From contig CAMUZR010000012.1 of NCBI GenBank assembly GCA_947165255.1, positions 1-64,000 of the forward strand: 64,000 bases of DNA, given 5' to 3'. Both the position numbers and the translations under genes were made by a program. The notes under the pieces were generated by a model. That model searched no databases, was not told where the DNA came from, and saw only the letters and a list, made by a program, of their open reading frames with translations. Each line of letters starts with the position of its first letter. The stretch's first letter is position 1. Positions 61,499-64,000 of this stretch are shown here, piece by piece. This DNA is from an uncultured Bacteroidales bacterium. Its GTDB lineage: Bacteria > Bacteroidota > Bacteroidia > Bacteroidales > P3.

Positions 61499-63205
61499 AT
61501 GGACGACACGAAACTTTTTGATTTTGATTCACCTTTGAATCAGTCTTCTTACATCAAGGTTATTGGTGTTGGGGGTGGCGGGAACAACGCTGTCAATCAT
61601 ATGTTCCGCAGGGGTATCACCGGCGTAGACTTTATTGTGACCAACACCGACATGAAGGCCCTTAACGGCAGTCCGGTGCCCAATAAGTTGGTCTTGGGAC
61701 ATGAAGGCTTGGGTGTGGGCGGTCGTCCCATTCGCGCACGCAAAGCCGCTGAGGAGAAGGAAAAAGAGATAAAGGAACTTTTCGAACATAATACGAAGAT
61801 GATTTTCATCACCGCCGGTATGGGCGGTGGCACTGGAACCGGCGCTGCTCCGGTGATAGCTAAGTTTGCCAAAGAGATTAAACTTGAGGTGGAGGAAGAG
61901 GACGACCCGGGTAAAATCCTGGTGGTGGCAGTGGTGACCACGCCGTTCCTTTTTGAGGGCAACCGCCGCATCCAACAGGCTAATGATGGGGTGGAGGAGT
62001 TGCGTAAATATGTCGACTCGATCTTGGTTATCAATAACGAGAAACTTCGTTCGTATGGTAATTTGGTGATGTCCGACGCTTTCTCTATGGCCAACGATGT
62101 CCTGCTCACAGCGGTGAAGGGCATTGCTGAGATTATCACGCTGAACGCTTACGTGAATATCGATTTTCGCGATGTAAATACGGTAATGGAGAATAGCGGT
62201 ACGGCTCTGATGGGCATTGGCGAAGGCGAGGGCGAGAACCGTGCCCGTCAAGCGGTTGAACAGGCCACAACGTCAGTGCTGCTGAACGACAATGATATTG
62301 CAGGAGCAAAGAATGTCCTGCTGTATTTCTCCTATGGCCCAGACAACGAGATTACGATGGACGAAATGGGCGAGGTGACGGATTACATCACCATGAAGAC
62401 GGGTAGCCAAGATACCAATGTGATTTGGGGTACTGGTTTTGACGACTCTTTGGGCGGTAAGGTGAAGATTACGCTGATTGCCACGGGTTTTGAGACAAAG
62501 GAAAAAAAAGATCCTGAGGTGCATGTGCTGCCTCCAGAAAAGCCCGAAGAAACTAAGCCAGTGGGGCCAGAGAATATCACCGAGCCCACGTTGATGTCTG
62601 CTCCTAAGAGGGAGACCGAACCTAAGACGATTCCGCTGGACCAGTTTGTTTCGAAACCTGATGTTGAACGAGTTTCAGAGCCGACACCGATGTCAGATTC
62701 CACGGAAGAGAATCCATTTGCCAAATATGGGCGAAAGCCGCAGCCGGCACAGGAATCATCGCATCGCAAGGTGATCCCGCTAGATGATGAGCAGGATGTT
62801 CTTACTTCGAGCCGTCCAGCTCCGCAGCCTTCGGCAGAGGATGGCATCGTTCTGAAGGGTCATGGAGAGGCAGCAGCTCCCAGTGCCTCGGCGACAGTCT
62901 CGCAACAGGTGGAAACGCCACCGCAGGTTGTGGAGTCCACGACAGAAATGGTCAGACCAACGGCTGAGAACAATCCTTTGGATTCGGAGGCTCGTAGACG
63001 CGCCGAGCGTATCAAGGCAATGCACGATTTATTGCGTAATAATGTCAATGGTCCCCAGATTATCGAGAATATGAATCCCACCGAGATTACAGGAGAGAGG
63101 CTATATGAGGCCTCTCATTCGAGCCAGTCTGAGGTGAACCGCTCGGTGATGGGTGCCGACGGATCGGTTAGTGAGAATCACTCCATTTACGAATTGCCGG
63201 ACTAA
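61499..63205 (+). CDS. ftsZ: Cell division protein FtsZ
   Basis: 568 residues, long for FtsZ (commonly 380-450). Tubulin-like GTPase core (about 10-330) with GVGGGGNNAVNHMFRRGITG, the GTP signature FITAGMGGGTGTGAAPVIAK (about 102-121), and the T7-loop region NVDFRDVNTVMENSGTALM-type sequence (here NIDFRDVNTVM). About 335-500 is a low-complexity linker rich in Pro, Glu, Thr and Ser. The C-terminus has a helical region (ERIKAMHDLLRN) and ends NHSIYELPD, without the usual basic end motif. Confidence 0.96.
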   Translation: MDDTKLFDFDSPLNQSSYIKVIGVGGGGNNAVNHMFRRGITGVDFIVTNTDMKALNGSPVPNKLVLGHEGLGVGGRPIRARKAAEEKEKEIKELFEHNTKMIFITAGMGGGTGTGAAPVIAKFAKEIKLEVEEEDDPGKILVVAVVTTPFLFEGNRRIQQANDGVEELRKYVDSILVINNEKLRSYGNLVMSDAFSMANDVLLTAVKGIAEIITLNAYVNIDFRDVNTVMENSGTALMGIGEGEGENRARQAVEQATTSVLLNDNDIAGAKNVLLYFSYGPDNEITMDEMGEVTDYITMKTGSQDTNVIWGTGFDDSLGGKVKITLIATGFETKEKKDPEVHVLPPEKPEETKPVGPENITEPTLMSAPKRETEPKTIPLDQFVSKPDVERVSEPTPMSDSTEENPFAKYGRKPQPAQESSHRKVIPLDDEQDVLTSSRPAPQPSAEDGIVLKGHGEAAAPSASATVSQQVETPPQVVESTTEMVRPTAENNPLDSEARRRAERIKAMHDLLRNNVNGPQIIENMNPTEITGERLYEASHSSQSEVNRSVMGADGSVSENHSIYELPD

Positions 63206-63285
63206 TCGAGTTCTGATTTCTGAGTTCTAAGGGGGATAGGTGGCAACCTCTTAGGGCTCAGAAAACGAAGTTATTCCGATGCGAC

Positions 63286-64000
63286 ATGAAGAAATCTGCG
63301 AAGGTTTTTGGCACTGTATGTGGCATTTTGGCGGCTGTATGCTATGGCACTAATCCGCTGGGTGCGCTGAAGCTGTATGCACAGGGAATGCCTACAAGCA
63401 GTGTGCTTTTCTATCGCTTTGGGTTGGCATGGCTGATTCTAGCTTTGGTGATGTTGGTACGTGCCTTTCCACGCAAGGGTAAGTGCAGAGAGTCGGTCAG
63501 GGTTACGACCAAAGAGTTTAGTGTGCTGTCGGCATTAGGGGTGCTGTTTATCTTCTCTTCACTGACACTTTATCTGAGTTTCCACATGATGGATGCAGGC
63601 GTGGCTTCGACCATCCTGTTTACCTATCCAGTCATGACGGCTGTCATCATGGCTGTTTTCTTTCATGAGAGGGTGGATTGGGTCACAGTCACCTCCATTG
63701 TACTATCGTTTATCGGCGTCGCATTGCTCTATTGGGGAGACGGGACGTCCACATTGCCCCTTGGAGGGGTGGTGTTGGTGCTGATTTCTGCGCTAACCTA
63801 TGCGGTCTATATTATCGTGGTCAACCGCAGCCAGCTGAAGATGTCGTCGTTCAAAATCAACTTTTATGTGCTCTTCTACTGCGCCATAGGCATGTTGTTG
63901 TACTCATTTATTGCTGGCGAGCCGCTTATACTGCCGCAGAATGGCATCAGCTGGTTCTACGTGGGTTGGTTGGCTGTGGTACCTGCCATCATGGCACTGA
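63286..64000 (+). CDS. EamA-family (DMT superfamily) transporter, 3' end outside window
   Basis: Translated by me from the ATG at 63286: MKKSAKVFGTVCGILAAVCY continuing GTNPLGALKLYAQGMPTSSV, then about seven hydrophobic helices before the window ends. The first EamA repeat has the typical RFGLAWLILAL, SLTLYLSFHMMDAGVASTIL and VMTAVIMAVFFHERVDWVTV. The second repeat has begun (LPLGGVVLVLISALTYAVYI). Inner-membrane metabolite exporter or importer; substrate unknown. 80 nt after ftsZ; probably a separate unit. Confidence 0.85.
   Translation, partial: MKKSAKVFGTVCGILAAVCYGTNPLGALKLYAQGMPTSSVLFYRFGLAWLILALVMLVRAFPRKGKCRESVRVTTKEFSVLSALGVLFIFSSLTLYLSFHMMDAGVASTILFTYPVMTAVIMAVFFHERVDWVTVTSIVLSFIGVALLYWGDGTSTLPLGGVVLVLISALTYAVYIIVVNRSQLKMSSFKINFYVLFYCAIGMLLYSFIAGEPLILPQNGISWFYVGWLAVVPAIMAL

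Noticed and set aside
48138..63205. Whether murB or ddl is hidden in the dcw cluster
   Set aside because: Checked gene by gene: neither is present between mraZ and ftsZ; gaps are too small except before the MurD remnant, where 145 nt hold no coding sequence.

Overview
Organism and basis. The window looks like a chromosomal segment of a member of the Bacteroidota, most likely order Bacteroidales. Three proteins end in type IX secretion (T9SS) C-terminal sorting domains. Many intergenic regions carry the Bacteroidota promoter pattern (TTTG or TTG, about 19 nt, TAnnTTTG). Shine-Dalgarno sequences are scarce. Families common in that phylum are present: DUF4292 and TPR lipoproteins, an S46 dipeptidyl-peptidase, and the viroplasmin-type RNase H. 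I see no phage, insertion sequence or CRISPR array. Species cannot be assigned by eye.

Layout. 1-2168: the 3'-truncated part of a membrane-anchored NACHT-TPR protein (NLR-like, a candidate immune ATPase), next to the 3' end of a tRNA-Arg(CCT) gene. 2195-7221 (minus): rimP-nusA-infB followed by that tRNA, with a promoter and an attenuator-like hairpin in the leader. 7334-8464: a lone AAA ATPase behind a palindromic operator candidate. 8756-12404 (minus): rnhA, pnuC, prmC and a sodium:solute symporter, overlapping or nearly so. 12508: a GIN-domain lipoprotein. 13392-16719 (minus): rplM-rpsI-rpsB-tsf. 16970-18787 (plus): an HD phosphohydrolase and a membrane protein. 18899-19210: an AT-rich block bounded by nested inverted repeats. 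19252-27061 (minus): a secreted protein with a His-rich tail, then an eight-gene run (TPR lipoprotein, DUF4292 lipoprotein, periplasmic protein, tadA, nucleotidyltransferase, THUMP-like methyltransferase, small ORF, VOC protein). 27460-32850: two tandem paralogous T9SS cargo proteins. 32912-38453 (minus): yicC, apbE, a Cys-repeat T9SS protein, rlmD, rpmH. 38598-45289 (plus): a conserved hypothetical, secG, a RecD-like helicase, a fused rpoN-M23 peptidase ORF, fmt, HU. 45589-47763 (minus): S46 peptidase. 48072-63205 (plus): the division and cell wall (dcw) cluster mraZ-rsmH-ftsL-ftsI-murE-mraY-[murD remnant]-ftsW-murG-murC-ftsQ-ftsA-ftsZ. 63286-64000: the start of an EamA transporter.

How the genes work together. 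Most of the window is housekeeping: translation (IF-2, EF-Ts, S2, S9, L13, L34, Fmt, PrmC, RimP, TadA, RlmD) and a full peptidoglycan/division operon. The most unusual points are two departures from that background. (1) A single 829-residue open frame joins complete sigma-54 to a periplasmic M23/LysM endopeptidase through a signal-peptide-like segment. (2) The murD slot of the dcw cluster holds only a 179-residue, 5'-truncated MurD-like protein without the ATP-binding domain and with eroded active-site motifs. Further points of interest are the NLR beside a tRNA, MraZ-box-like TGGNN repeats in front of mraZ, the nested-inverted-repeat block, and traces of gene conversion between the T9SS paralogs.
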